Of a stretch of DNA of 64,000 nt, positions 1-12,840 are shown piece after piece. Position numbers and translations under genes: made by a program. Every line of letters starts with the position of its first letter. Position 1 is the first letter of the stretch. The stretch covers positions 2,976,001 through 3,040,000 of the forward strand of contig CM038919.1 of NCBI GenBank assembly GCA_021904315.1. The letters are read 5' to 3'. Under the pieces are notes generated by a model. The model was not told the DNA's origin and did not search any database. It saw only the letters and a list, made by a program, of their open reading frames with translations. The DNA comes from Sphagnum magellanicum (lineage: Eukaryota > Streptophyta > Sphagnopsida > Sphagnales > Sphagnaceae).

Positions 1-1279
1 CAACATGGAAGAAGAACGCACCTTGTTGACGAGGGGGGAGGAGACTACTACACCACAAGCTATTAGGGCATCGAATTCTAGTGTCCCAGGAGTACATGTA
101 CATTAAGAAAACACACAATTTTCCACTGATCAGCTTATGGAATGCCAACTTCAAATGCATGAAGTGGCGCAAAAGCTTGTGAGTACACCATTGTTTAGTT
201 TTCAAGATTTGAAGCTAAGCACCAAGGACATAATTGCAATCTTAGAGGATACCTTGAACATTACATCAGGTCCTTTACCAATCCCTGATCCACATGCTAC
301 AAAGGTCCCATCCAACACCTTGGAGAGACAATCGATTGGCTCACATGTTGCAAATGGCGTTCGTAATTTGGTCACTAGTTCTAGCATGGCTAAACTAGTA
401 GGCTTTCCTACATCTGATTCTACATTCACACATCAGAAGGGAGTTCAAAACACCTCACTTGTGGATTTGTTACTCAACAAAGGTGTTGTGGATAGCCATT
501 CTCTCCACAAAGTCTCTCGCTCATTTCCAAAGGTGGTGCCTAGTGAGAGAACTTCCATCGCCACCGAAGTTGCCATTGTCAACAATACTGGGTCAGCAAT
601 CCAAGTGGGAGGACATACACCTAGAGTAGTCCTTCTTGACACAGGTGCCCAACCAGTGATTCTTGGAGTTAAATTCGCCAAGAAGATGGGCATGCTTGAC
701 TCCAAACTACGGAAATCTATGTGGCAAATTCGCACCGCTAGTGGGAGCGTAGAGGAAGTACTTGGGGAAAGCTCGGATTTGATTACACTTAAGTTCAATG
801 AAGGTACAGATCAGGAGCTTTGCTTATAGGTCAGATGTTTAGTCACTAATGCCACAAGTTATGATGTGCTCATTGGGCAAGAGGCCCTGTTTCCACCAAG
901 TTTCACAATTGACAACTGGTTTGAACATGCATACTACCGAGTGGATTGAGAGACTGATGGCCACCACCTGGGATACATACCCCTTGATTTACATGGGAAC
1001 CATAGTCTTATGGCTCACCATTGTATGCTCAAGGAAGCACACACCATTTCCTACATCCAACAAGCTAGGCACGAATGGATAGAGGGAGATGAGGAAGAGA
1101 TAGTTTACGCTCAAGCTACTGAAAGCTTGAGGGTGGTTCCTACTGACATTCAACATGGACCAGAGGTTTTACAAAGGTTCAAAGTAGCCCACAAGCCTTT
1201 GGTCAAAGCTTTGTCTAGTTTTGAGAGCATGGAGAGCCATGGCGAACCAATTAAGCCATTACTTCGTCAGCTAATCACA

Positions 1280-1805
1280 TGGACACCACCTAAACAAGGG
1301 ATTACATTACTAGAGCTCTTTGGTGGTATTAGTACAGGTCTCGAAGCTCTACTACAGTCAGGGATGGTGGTTTGGAGGTATTTCTACGTAGACATTGATC
1401 CTATTGCAAGGCAAGTGGCGGCATCAAGAATGAGAGAGTTCACAACAAGATTTCCGCAATAATTTGCAACCACCGCATGGAAGGCTAGTTTCACATTTTT
1501 GCCCTCTGACATACAACTAATTCAAAAGAAGCATATGGAATTACTTGGCCCTGTCGACCTCATCATTTCAGGTTGGGAGTGTCAAGGATTTTCAGCGGCT
1601 GGATTTGGAGAAGGCTTGAGTGACACAAGATCTGGTCTTTTCACGGACATGGTACGATTGATCACCTGGGCTCAATCCATTTCTCCTACACTTGGTTATG
1701 TAATTGAGAACACTCCTTCTCCGCTTAATCAAAGGGAGAAAGTCCAGGAGCATTGCACACTAGTCAAGCATTACCTTGGAGAGCCGCTCTTACTTCATGC
1801 GACAT
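1280..1805 (+). mobile_element. C5-cytosine DNA methyltransferase-like domain inside the gypsy element
   Basis: This part of the fossil element resembles a cytosine-5 DNA methyltransferase. A motif-I-like SAM-binding stretch (LELFGGISTG) is followed by an acidic YVDIDP segment of the motif II type. A motif-IV-like region around CQGFSAAG and a motif-VI-like VIENT follow. It lies between protease and reverse transcriptase, an unusual place for an extra domain. Methyltransferase capture by retrotransposons has been reported in charophyte algae and dinoflagellates (de Mendoza and colleagues). Whether this copy belongs to that lineage needs a tree. It is an old part of a broken element and is not claimed to be active. 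Confidence 0.8.
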
Positions 1806-4800
1806 AATGCGGTTCCTATGCGCACTAGCTACACAATTGGTGGACCAACTTGGCACCATTCTCAATTCTGTAGCTAGCTCTGAAATACACTATCAGAAAC
1901 CCCAACCTGCAGGTTTTTCACATATTGGATGATCAAAGTTCTTGCCAACCAGTTACAAGGCAAGAAAAACCTCCTTGGTTTCCTGCGAACACAATAGGAA
2001 AACCAAGAGGTGCTTGGCCCACCTTTGTCTCCTTCCTAGGAGCACACGCCTTTCAAGGAGATGGGCTAGGCCTGGTGTATCCTCATGCTTGAGCCACTTG
2101 GGATGAACCAAGCCCAGAAGAAAGAGAAAGGGCTATGGGGTTCCAAGCTGGCACTACTAGTCACACTAAGGTGACTAGATTGGAGCATAATGCTCTACTA
2201 GGGAGAGGCATGGACCTGAACTCCTTTACATGGTTGTTGGTAACTTGTGTATTCTTTCAAATGTACATAACACCAACACTGGTTCAATCAACTTGCAATT
2301 CTAGTGATGCAACCACATGGCACCCCGACCAAGTACATTTGCCTATTTTCAACACTCTACATTTCACTCTCAATGTTGGGGGGGAGGAGGTACCATGTAA
2401 TTTGACTCAAGTTGTGTCTAATACACCTGGAGGTGCATTAGTTTCTGGAGAAATAATCACAACCTTCTACGAATCTACACAGTTGGATAGTGGAGAACCC
2501 AATACACCAGGTTCTTCAAACACACTTTCCAACTCCATTCCAAGTGTTTCCAACTACCCTTTCATTATGGGGAACCAGCTCACCAAGAAAGAAAGAGACC
2601 AAGTCACAAACTTGCTAATTAAGTATGAGAATGTGTTTGCATTCTCAATGAAAGACTTAGGTAGGTGTAAGACCATGCAATTTTCTATAAACCTTACAAA
2701 TGAGACACCCGTCTATCGAAGGAGGCATAGGTTGAGCAAACATGAATGGGAATTGGTAGATGAAAGATGCAAAGAGCTCCATGAGGCCGGTCTCATTCAG
2801 CCATCAAGTTTTGATTTCGCAGCCGCTACAGTAATGCTAGCAAAGAAAGATTCAGCTGGATTATGGACTGAGAAAAGGATGTGCGGGGATTATAGGCCTT
2901 TGAACCTAATTACACCGCAGGATAGGTACCCCATGCCCATCCCTGAATAATTGTTTGATAGCATTGGAGATTCAAACATCTTCACAATTGTGGATCTGAG
3001 GCAAGGTTTCAACCAGATTGTGTTCGCTGAGAAGGATCACAAGAAAACAGCATTCCATGGAAGCAACAAGTTATGGGAATGGCTTGTGATGCCTTTTGGA
3101 TTGAAGAATGCACCTGTCTTCTTTCAACGAGTCATGGACCAGGTTCTCGAAGGGGCAGATTTCCTGAAATGTTACATAGATGACGTCCTAGTGCATAGCA
3201 AGGGACTCCTGCAACATTTGGCTCATCTTGAGGAATTATTCAAGAGGCTCCACGAAGTCAATATGAAAATCCATCCTAAAAAGTGTGAGTTTGCTGTCAC
3301 CTCAGTAATCTACCTTGGACATAGAATTTTGCCAAATGGTACCATGGCTCATTGGGCCAAAGTAGTAGCCATTTTGGAGATGCCCAATCCTACTGATGTT
3401 CACATGTTGAGGAGCTTCATCGGACTATGCAATTATTACAGAATTTATGTCCAAGATTTTAGTACTATTGCTCATCCTCTCTATGCATTGTTAAAAAAGG
3501 ATGTTGCTTGGACATGGAGTGATGAAGCTCAGGAAGCTTTCAACACACTCAAGGAAAAGCTTTCAGAGTTCCCCATTCTAAGAAGACCTAATTTCAACAA
3601 GGTTTTCATTCTACACACTGACTGGAGTGCTCTTGGTATTGGAGCTATTCTTGGCCAACTTGATGACGAAGGCAAGGAATGTGTTATCGCCTATGCATCT
3701 CGAAGCAACAACAAGGCTGAGAGCAACTACTCCTCATATGAGGGGGAGTGCCTTGCTGTTGTATGGGCCGTCATACATTTCAGGCCTTATCTTTATGGCA
3801 CCAATTTCACTTTATATACCGACCACCAGCCTATCAAGTGGTTAATGACCAATGATAAGCTTACTGGTAAGTTAGCTCATTGGGCGCTTATACTTCAAGA
3901 GTATGAGTTTAAGGTTATTCACCGACCTGGTATTACACATTAGAATGCGGATACCATGTCACGAAGACCCCTCACTACCTTTGAAGATTTTTCAGAACCC
4001 AGGCAAGATTTTGACCAGATTCCAATAGTACCTATATCTGAGGCATCTAGTTATCTTGCATTACTGCAATGCAACTTGGTTGAGCAGCCCATTCTTGATA
4101 TATGGGAGGACTTGGACACTCTGAGGTTTCTTCAACATGGGGAATACCCTCCCCAAGTTACGTCAAGTCAGCGAGATCGCATACAACAGCAGTCCAAACG
4201 CTATTCATGGAGGGACAATCACCTTGTCCGATGCTTACCACAAGGCGACAGAGTGGTTCCACCACCACATGAATGGCATGGTCTTATTCAAAAGGTACAC
4301 TCGGAGCTTGGACACTTTGGAATTAAGCGTACTTATAGCCTTCTTGCTCCTCGTTACCATTGGAGAGGTATGTATGTTCAAGTCCGAGACATCATTGCTA
4401 GGTGTGAACAATGTGATAGAGTGAGAACTTCTTTCTCCTCTCGACAACTCACGCTTTCTCCACTCCCTATTCAGGGCATGTTCTATCATTGGTCATGTGA
4501 TTTAGCTAGAGAGTTACCACAAACTTCTAGGGGTAATGTTTACATCATGATTATGATTGAGCATTTTTCAAAGTGGGTTGAGCTTGTTGCGCTACTAGAC
4601 AAGTCATCACACAGCACCAGTCATGCTTTCTTACAACATGTTCTAAGTAGATTTGGGGCTTGTGCTCAGTGCCTTACTGATCAAGGATCAGAATTCAGGG
4701 GAGAATTCCAAGACCTACTTGACCATGCTCTCATTGACCATCGTCGGACTTCAAGAGATCATCCCCAAGCTGATGGCCTTGCAGAAAGGATGGTTCAAAC

Positions 4801-5384
4801 GTGCAAGAAAGGACTTCGGAAGATTTGCCTCACTAAGAACAAAGAGGATTGGGACCTGGCCCTCCCTTACATTGCCATGGGTTACAGGATGTCCAAACAC
4901 GCCTCTTTATCTCATTTCTTTCCTTACTTTTTACTTTTTGGGAGACACCCCATTCCACCCTCTTCCATTATTGCTCAAATGGACCAAGTTGTGGACTTGG
5001 ATTCCCCAGCCACTTGGGCTAGGGTCATGCAGAAAGGGTTGCTCTATTCAGGAGGGTTATGCCCATGGCCATGGAAAACTTGTCCATTGCACAACATTGA
5101 GACACCTTACGGTATGCACACACACGAGGTGGCAGTTACAAACCTAAGGTGAGACAATTTGATGTTGGTGATTTTGTGTATCTTCAGCGACAACCCAATG
5201 ATATTTTAGACACTTCTTCCGGTCGCACTATTTTGAGGATTAAGGCAATTAGGCCTTCAGGTGTGTTAGAGTTACAAGGAGCTGACGGACGCATAATTCG
5301 TGATCATTCCAAAAATTGTGCGCCCTGCCACTTGCCGAACTTGGATCCTACCATCATCATGTCGACTTGGATTCCTCCACTTGA

Positions 5385-5535
5385 TTATCCATGTCAAGTA
5401 TGTCAGAGGACGGACAATGCTGATCAGATGCTACTTTGTGACAACTGTAATGGTGGATACCATCTCTTCTGCCTCAAGCCGGAGCTCACTCAAGTTCCCG
5501 TCGGCAATTGGTACTGTTCATCATGTTCTCCTACA
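5385..5535 (+). mobile_element. PHD finger at the 3' end of the gypsy coding region
   Basis: The C-terminal region of the fossil element holds a well-formed PHD zinc finger. The C4HC3 pattern runs CQVC, then MLLCDNC, then GYHLFCL, and ends WYCSSC. PHD fingers commonly bind histone H3 tails. Many Ty3/gypsy chromoviruses instead carry a chromodomain after the integrase, which is thought to guide integration. I infer that this PHD finger could play a similar targeting role. It directly follows a small post-integrase region (about 5,150-5,380). Confidence 0.85.
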
Positions 5536-5769
5536 GCACCTTGATTCCTACTCAGACCATGCCACGCTTTTCCCGCCCCAGGTCTGGGGGGGGATACATG
5601 AGAATTTCATCTCAACCTCCGTTGTGCATTGTGTATATACGTGTGTGCATGCATCTCTTTGATTAGTTTCTACCTTTAATTGGTTTTAGGCTGTTTGTTT
5701 AGTAAAGTTTCCTGCGGATTCACACCTTTATGACACTGTATGTCACGACACTACACGTCACGACAACTA

Positions 5770-6880
5770 TAATTTCAAATTCAATGGCATTTGTAGAAAC
5801 ATCAAAACCACATGAAATACCTTATGTTCCTTAGAACAAACTTATATTTGTAGAAGAAAATTTCCACGGTATTAGTAAAAAAATATTGGAAATATGTTAT
5901 ACTTAAATCTTGGACAATTACTTTAAATAATTTATAATCTCAAGAAATACTTATGGCATAAATTGAAACTAGAGAAATTACCTAAATGTTTTTAAATAAT
6001 TTTTAAAAAGTCAATAATATTTCCATCTATACTAAATATAAACACAACTATAATTGTTATAGATAACTACATGGTAATTTTAGGTACAAATTGGAAAAAT
6101 AATGATAAATGATATATTATTAAATGGAATGTCATGTGTTAACATTATTTGGTAATCATTGAGAACCAAGTTAAGTTACCCAAACCAAAACTTGCACCAT
6201 ACAACCTTAGAATGGCATATTAAACTATGACCAAACCAATGGGATTAATTTCAAATATTCAAAGTACGTACATGGCATTCTTTATATGTACCTACGTTTA
6301 TTGTACTACAAAACATCTAGTAGACTTTAGTTATTTTATGTTGTTGGGTAGACCATGGTCAAGGGATGCCAAGGTAGCACATGATTGGGGGCAATAATAT
6401 GATCACTATACATGGCAATGGAGCAATTAGAACTATAATTGTAATTGAACGTCTATGCAATAATGTGAAAAGGCCTAAAATATTGTTGTGTTGTATTTTT
6501 CAAAACAACATAACATATGAAGAAGATGTTATGTTTACTACTAAATTAAGTTGTTTTCCATATGTATTATTGGCTTACATGTAGGAACAAATTTTGCATA
6601 TATAGTCAATACAATTGTGGAAGTACTTACCATCAAAATAATATATTTAAATACAACACCAAAATTATAGAAAACCACTAAATGATAGCAAAAATATGAT
6701 TCAAGATGAACATGTAATTGTTTAAAAAAATAAAATGTATTTAAAAACATATTATCACCATAGGTTAAAGAATGCACAAATTTATGAAACACCCACCAAG
6801 GTGAAAGTACATGAATTGCATACTGCAACCTAGACATTAAATAAGGACAAACAATTGATGAATTGAACTAGGAAATTGAA
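5770..6880. other. AT-rich stretch with no recognised gene
   Basis: I see only short open frames without family resemblance and AT-rich sequence. The beginning may contain the rest of the 3' LTR of the upstream gypsy element, but no second LTR copy is available to test this. Confidence 0.5.
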
Positions 6881-7460
6881 GATAGTCTACGATACATCAA
6901 AGTGAATGCACACCTTGATGATAATAAAACAAATGCATTAGAACAATTATTGAGAACATACATGGACATATTTGCTTGGACTTATAAGGACTTTAAAGGA
7001 ATTCCACTCAAATTCACCCCAAACGAAATTGAATTGGATACTTCCATTCCATTAGCGTGTCATGTTGAATACATGGTGAACCTTAACTATGTTATAATGA
7101 TTGAACATGATATTGACAAGTTAGTAACAATTGGGTTTATCAAACTTGTAAAAGAAGCCATGTGGTTGTCACTTATCATTGTTATACCAAAAACTAATGG
7201 AAAATACAAAATTTGTGTAAAATTTTAAAAGTTGAATGTAACCACAAAAAGGACCCATACCCATTTCTTTTCATTGATGACTATTGAACATAGTTGCAGG
7301 ACATGATGCTTACTAATTTTTAGATGGATATTCTGATTATCATTAAATATCCATAACATTGGAAGACAAATACAAAACAACCTTTATAACATATTAGGGA
7401 ACATTTATTAAAAGACCTTTGTGTAAAAACTATTGTTGAATGATTATTGCATTTATGAAG
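6880..7460 (+). mobile_element. Heavily decayed Ty3/gypsy reverse transcriptase fragment (fossil)
   Basis: The sequence resembles the start of a plant gypsy reverse transcriptase. It has a DIFAWTYKDFKGI segment, an IELDTSIP segment, DKLVTIGFI, and a TNGKYKICV segment that resembles the family's usual KNGKIRICVDF. Weaker resemblance continues to about 7,460. It is a different subfamily from the methyltransferase-bearing element upstream and is much more decayed, with several breaks. No LTRs are seen, and it looks very old. Confidence 0.75.
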
Positions 7461-8254
7461 AACCTTTGGTTCCAATTCTTTAAAAAAATTATAATGAATT
7501 TAGTTCCAATTTCGATATAGATTTTATAAAGTTTTGGTGTGATTTTTGAAAAAAATTAATTAAAATTTTAGTTCTAATTCTAAAAATAAAACCAGGTTAT
7601 GGTTTTGGGTAACATGGTCGAAATGTGATGATTAAATATTGGTCATGAACCCTAATATTTCTACATCATTTTTTTTCCAATTTCTTTTTCCAAAAGTTCC
7701 AATTCAGAAATCAAGCTTGCTTTCAATTTAGCTTCGAGTAATCAAAACCAAAACATGTGATTCTAGTTGTCCAAACCATGTAACCACCCAACATCAAGGT
7801 AAAAACCTCTAAGAAAAATCATAGTGTATTTAAAGGAATGCTTACCAAAAATAAAAACTTTTAGGGCATTTTAGAAAACAAAATGTTCATGTACTTGTGG
7901 GCATTTCATTTTTAATAATTAAACCCCTAATATCTAGTGGGTACCTTTCATGTTGGAATGTTTCTAAAAACATTGTCAATTTTTATGTCATGTAATATTG
8001 TCAACTATAGGTAGTATCAGAATCATGATTGTTTCGACTCCACATCATGAAGCCCTTATTTCAATAATGCTCGTAGATTTAAGCATCACCTTAGTACCTA
8101 CACTAAAAGCATGTGAAAAAACTATGTAATACAAGCATTGGGAATTGAATCATTAAATGGACAAAATATTAAACGAACATCATTTCGGAGACATAATTTT
8201 TCTTATGTTGAACGAGCACCATGTGATGATTTCATTCCCTTTATTATTGAAACA
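7460..8254. other. AT-rich stretch, nothing recognised
   Basis: No coding resemblance, RNA gene or clear repeat was seen between the gypsy fragment and the candidate Helitron end. Confidence 0.4.
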
Positions 8255-9075
8255 CTAGTGGGTACCCGTCACCTTCGGACATTGTGAAGTCCCCCAAAAG
8301 TGAGTGGGGGGGGCGGGGGGGGGGGGGGGGTGAGCAAAAAAAAATAAAATTATCAAATATATTTGGTTGGTTTTGAGTGTGTAGTCAAAGATATAGAAGC
8401 ATGATTATAGTTGTTTACTTCATTTCCGGCTTTATAGCCAATTTTGGCACAATCTTCTTGAGGAAGGTCGCCACATTGTTCTATGGAAGATCCCCACTGT
8501 GGCTACAAACAAAAAATCTTAGAAAAATAAAATAAAAAAAAACACTGCTAGGGACGACCTGGGGTCGGTCGCTCCTGGCAATTACCTCCTTACTATGAGA
8601 TAAATTGCCACATGATTGTCTCCTCCATTCCATGGATGGATGACGGGACCCCCACCCCCAATAGAAAAAAGAAAAAATTTCTTCCTTTCCCCCTCTCCAC
8701 AAAACCCAAAAAAAGGAAAAAATTGGCTGCATTGATTGCATACCGAGCCTTCCTTAATGCCTACCTGAAATTTTTATTATGGGCCAATACCCCTTCATAA
8801 TAGGATGGATAACGATTGTGCTATAAATAAGGCAGAATGGGCAATTCCCTGAAACAATGGAGTTTTGCAATTTAAGAAGGGCGTGCGCCCTCCCCCTCTT
8901 TCCCTTGGATGGATGGAGGGAGGGACGGATGATGGAATGGACGACGAGATGACAGACACTGTGAAGTCCCCCAGTTTCATTAAATCATATTTATTTCAAA
9001 AAAACATTCGGTTTTAAACAACTGCACGTCGTGAACGTAGCTTCTCGCGAAGCCATTTAGGAGATGCATGCAGCT

Positions 9076-10852
9076 TCAAAGGAGGGCTTCTTCGTACATA
9101 ACATTGTGCATAAGGGCATTCTGGCCATGCACAGTGTCTGGTAGCAGAACTTTGATGTTCGTTGGTGCCTTGGCGCGTGAAAAGGCAACGTAAAGTTAGC
9201 CATGCGAAAAAATGTCATCTCCGAGATGAAGGCCAACATGAGAGAGGGTCTGCCCTTGAGACTTGTTAATAGTCATGGCATAAGCCAGCCGCAAAGGAAA
9301 TTGCTTCCTTGCAAATGTAAATGGCAAACCGCTGTTATCGGAAATGAATTTAATGCGCGAGATAAAGGCCACATTACCGGCCCCTTTTCCTGTGATGATC
9401 TCAACCTCAACGACTCGCATCGTGAAGCGTCGAACAATCAGGCGCGTCCCATTACATAGCGCAGCCAATGGGTCAAGATTGCGTGGCAAAATCACTGGTG
9501 CGCCAATATTGAACAACAGTTTATGTGAAGGCATGCCACTAACTTCCAAAGTGTTGAAAAACTCGGAAGGGTATGTGTTCGCCACTTCCATATCCTCTGC
9601 AAAATCTGCACTAAGGAAGTTGACTTGTGCGCCTGGAAGGTAGTTTAAAACCATCGCGTTTATTAACAAAACCTCCTTGTTGCGAGGAGCCAAAATCGCA
9701 CGCTCATGCAAATATTCGTTTGTGGCCTGGCCCTCGTGTAGTCGAGGGTAGATGGCCACAACCATGGCTTGTGTGTCTGCAGGAGGGAGTACCATCATGT
9801 CTGGACATTTGATGTAGTCCTCATCGATGGTTTCTAGTTCGTTATTGCCAAGACAAAGAAGCTAGTTTGCAAAAGTGCGATTCCCAAGATCAGGGTGAAC
9901 AACAACAACATCACTGGCTCGCATATTTTTCAAAAGACGAAATACCTCAACAGATTCCCATAGGTAGGAGTTTTTGATTGATGCAGAAACAATGTCTGCA
10001 TGGGATCCCCGAGGGATGACTGGAAGGACTTGGCGAAAGTCCCCTGACATGACGAGAAACAATGCCACCAAAGGGTTCGTTCCTGTCTGTAAGGTCACGC
10101 AGAGTTCGATCCACCGTTTCAAAAGCGAGTTTATTAGTCATAGGTGCTTCATCCCAAAGGATGAGCTTTGTTTGACGGATTAGCACCGCTAAATCATCCT
10201 GCTTACGGATATAGCAGAAGGATGTACAGTCGAGCGCGATCGGGATCTTCAAGTATGAATGGGTCGTTCGCCCTCCTGAAAGCAGAAGCACAGCAATGCT
10301 TGGAGAAGCGACAGCAAGTGTAATATCACCACGCGAACGCACAACGTTCAAAATCAAGTTTTCGATGTAGGTCTTACCCGTTCCACCAGGGCCATCGATA
10401 AAGATGACTTTAGCGTGATGGGTAGCATATGCATCGATTATGCCATTGTAGGCTGCACGTTGCCCATCATTGAGGCTCTCAATGGCCATAACCACCTCGG
10501 CTTGCAAGACCTCGACATTGTAGTCACGCTCCACCTCAAGCAGGCGATTGGTCTCTAACCGATCAAAGGCAATAGATGGGGTAGGAAGGCCAAAATCCTC
10601 GAGACTTTTGCTAAATTTGGCAAGCGCATCCCGTAAGGAATGCAGTGCCCAATTCTCAATTTGCTCAATGGATGGTTCCACTATACCGCGACGTTGCAAT
10701 GCTACCTTGTAATCATCACAAATGTGCTCCTTGTACTTGTCCCATAGCATGCACGGCTCACTTGGAACGCCAAAGGCCAAGATGGTCACAAACAAAAACC
10801 GTGACTGCGCACTGTTCGCATGCCAACTGCTTCTTCTAAGCAGGCATTCCAC
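9076..10852 (-). pseudogene. Helitron Pif1-like helicase region
   Basis: Helicase motifs run in order on the minus strand: the lead-in LNDGQRAAYN, Walker A GPGGTGKT, motif II LILWDEAPM, MSGDFRQVLPV, and the C-terminal AYAMTINKSQGQTL and LYVAFSRA. This is the superfamily 1B helicase that unwinds DNA during rolling-circle transposition. A one-base frameshift lies near 10,050 between the GGI and LVMSGD segments. Stops lie near 9,861 (TAG) and at the HG/LYVAFSR junction near 9,196 (TAA). The protein ends at the TGA at 9,076-9,078. A minus-strand AATAAA about 90 bases further on could serve as a polyadenylation signal. Confidence 0.85.
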
Positions 10853-12840
10853 TCGTCATCCGAGTCATACAAACCAAGTGCAATGCATGCTGATTTGAAT
10901 GTGTCATGGACAACACCATTAATTGTGCGAAGAGCTTCAAAAGAAACAACACCTTTGACCTTCGTTAATAATGTACACAAGAAATAACGTTCGCTAGTGG
11001 AAGGACTGACGAAATAAAAGCGCCTGACACAACACCCTCTCTGCCGGATGGTCCATTTTTTCGTCCCATTGGTCCATGTAAACACGGAGGGAAAATCCAT
11101 GTACGTGACTTCTCTAGCCAAGGGGTAATCAATATTAGCTTGGAAGTATTTGATGAGCGTTGTTTTTTGATTTTGCTCGCTATTAACAATTTCAAAAATA
11201 CTGGCATTATCATTATACACGACCGTATACATTCCAAGCTCATGCACGGCAAGGCGTGTGACAGATAGTGTCCCGTCATGCATTCTAAAAGAGAAAAGAC
11301 GCCGTGATGCCTCGGAAGCAAAGACATAACGTCTTTCAAGGTATGCTTTAATTTCATCGTGGTTTTGCCACTCACCATTGGCAACGACCACCTGCGCGTT
11401 ATTATCCTGGCTAGGCATATTTGCTCGCCTTTTGACAACGGTAGTAGCATGATCAGGTCCCTTGTACACATATTTGTACAGGTACTTGATGGCAAATATG
11501 GACGAATATATCTCCATGTTGATGTACGCGTGGTACTTGGTTGCCAGGTGAAGGTTATACGGGACAATCCATTGGTTATGCACCACGCGTTGCGTCTTTG
11601 GATCTACAAAAATGCGAGTTTGACAGCGCTGATACTCGGGGTACCCGTCAACATCACAACGCGTTTCTTCGCTAAAGGAACGCAGGTACCTTTTCTTGCA
11701 CTTTCCTTGCTCCATGCATTGTGCATTGAAAAAATTTGGACCACATGGCCCATGCACCATGCACGAAGTGACCGTCTCATATGCCTTAGGATGGCATATC
11801 GGGTTCGGAATCTCGGCCAATACCATCGAATCGTAGTCCTCAGCGGTGCGCAATTTCGACACTTCATCTAAAATGAGCAAAATGTGCGCGTGGGGCAAGC
11901 CTCTTTTTTGAAACTCGATTTCCCAAATTTTAGCAATCACATTGCCAAGAACACCGTCTTTAATGTCCTTCAAAAGGGCGTTAAGTTTGAAATTAAAAAC
12001 GCGAGTTACTAAGTCAGGGCGATCCTTAGTAGTTTGCCCCGGGAGAAGTGCATCTGTAATCTCTTTCCATTTAGGATTACAGGTTAATGTGACAAAAAGG
12101 CTTGGCTTACCAAATTTGCGGACCCTGGCCATGGCATCCTGGTACAGTTGGCCCACGGCGCGCTCACCGCCCTGGAATGACGACGGAAGAATCATCTTTT
12201 GCCCGATGTCGTCCCCAAAAACGTCACCAGCATTCAATGCATCTTGAAGACCATTGTACAGGTTGCAACGTAGTTGTCGTTGGTTCTCGCGAATAAACTT
12301 CCAGCGGTTTTGTTCAGTACATGCATATGCGTCAATAATGAATTGTTGTAAAAGCCTTCCGGCTCGCAGAATCCATTCCTCGTTGATGCGATGTTGTAGT
12401 ATGTATGCGTAAAACTGAAGCATGGTGACACGTGCGGAACCACGTTTACCACCTACTGCATTCTCGTCATCTTGGATGAACCTAAAGCCATCCCATTGAA
12501 ATCCATTCAATGGGATGTCGTCATGCCATCCGTTGCGTCCATCTGGGAAGAGAAGGACATAGTGCAGTGGCGAGTATGCATTGTGTAGGGGAAAGATGCG
12601 CTGAAAATAGCCATTAGTCGAATGAATGACAATGTCACGTGCGTTTACTTCATCCACATCGCCCCCAACCATTAATGCGCCAACTTCGTCAGCAGTTGGC
12701 GCATTGTAACGTCACAAATCAATGCGACGATCATTCAGCAAACGAAGACTTAACTCAACAGCCCCGCCTTGGAGTCGTTCCATGGCCGTTTGGTAGATGT
12801 TGGCGTAGGGGTTACATTCATGCAGCATCGTTTGCAACGA
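10786..12840 (-). pseudogene. Helitron Rep (HUH nuclease) region
   Basis: The region begins with SLQTMLHECNPYANIYQTA, a family-typical lead-in, and continues through PTADEVGALMVGG into a frame open from about 12,718 to 10,786. Motifs of the Helitron-like Rep domain are clear: FVTLTCNPKW, the HUH metal-binding GLPHAHILL, and the catalytic-tyrosine region YLYKYVYKGPDH with two tyrosines. One TGA stop lies near 12,719. At about 10,830 a single-base frameshift moves the continuation (FLFVTILAFGVPSEP) into another frame, where the helicase follows. The family nicks donor DNA and transfers strands in rolling-circle transposition. Confidence 0.85.

Larger units (their letters stand above)
1..5770 (+). 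mobile_element. Ty3/gypsy LTR retrotransposon, 3' part, with DNA methyltransferase and PHD finger (fossil)
   Basis: This is a broken copy of a Ty3/gypsy element whose 5' LTR and most of gag lie outside the window. The parts in order are: an aspartic protease with a DTGA active-site motif near 640-700; a C5-DNA-methyltransferase-like domain at about 1,280-1,800; reverse transcriptase at about 2,560-3,150, including the YIDD box; RNase H at about 3,590-3,940; a zinc-binding integrase with catalytic core at about 4,260-5,000; and a C-terminal region with a PHD finger at about 5,385-5,530. A G-rich tract near 5,584-5,596 could be the polypurine tract, so a 3' LTR may follow, but its far end cannot be fixed without the other LTR. 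The coding region carries roughly six to eight breaks. Long stretches remain readable, so the insertion is probably only moderately old. Confidence 0.9.

Noticed and set aside
5150-5380. A chromodomain after the integrase of the gypsy element
   Set aside because: The post-integrase segment reads like the small barrel-type region of gypsy integrases (FDVGDFVYLQR). I see no chromodomain aromatic cage; the PHD finger takes that position.
5598-5770. A complete 3' LTR with fixed ends
   Set aside because: Without the 5' LTR in the window, neither the end nor a target duplication can be supported.
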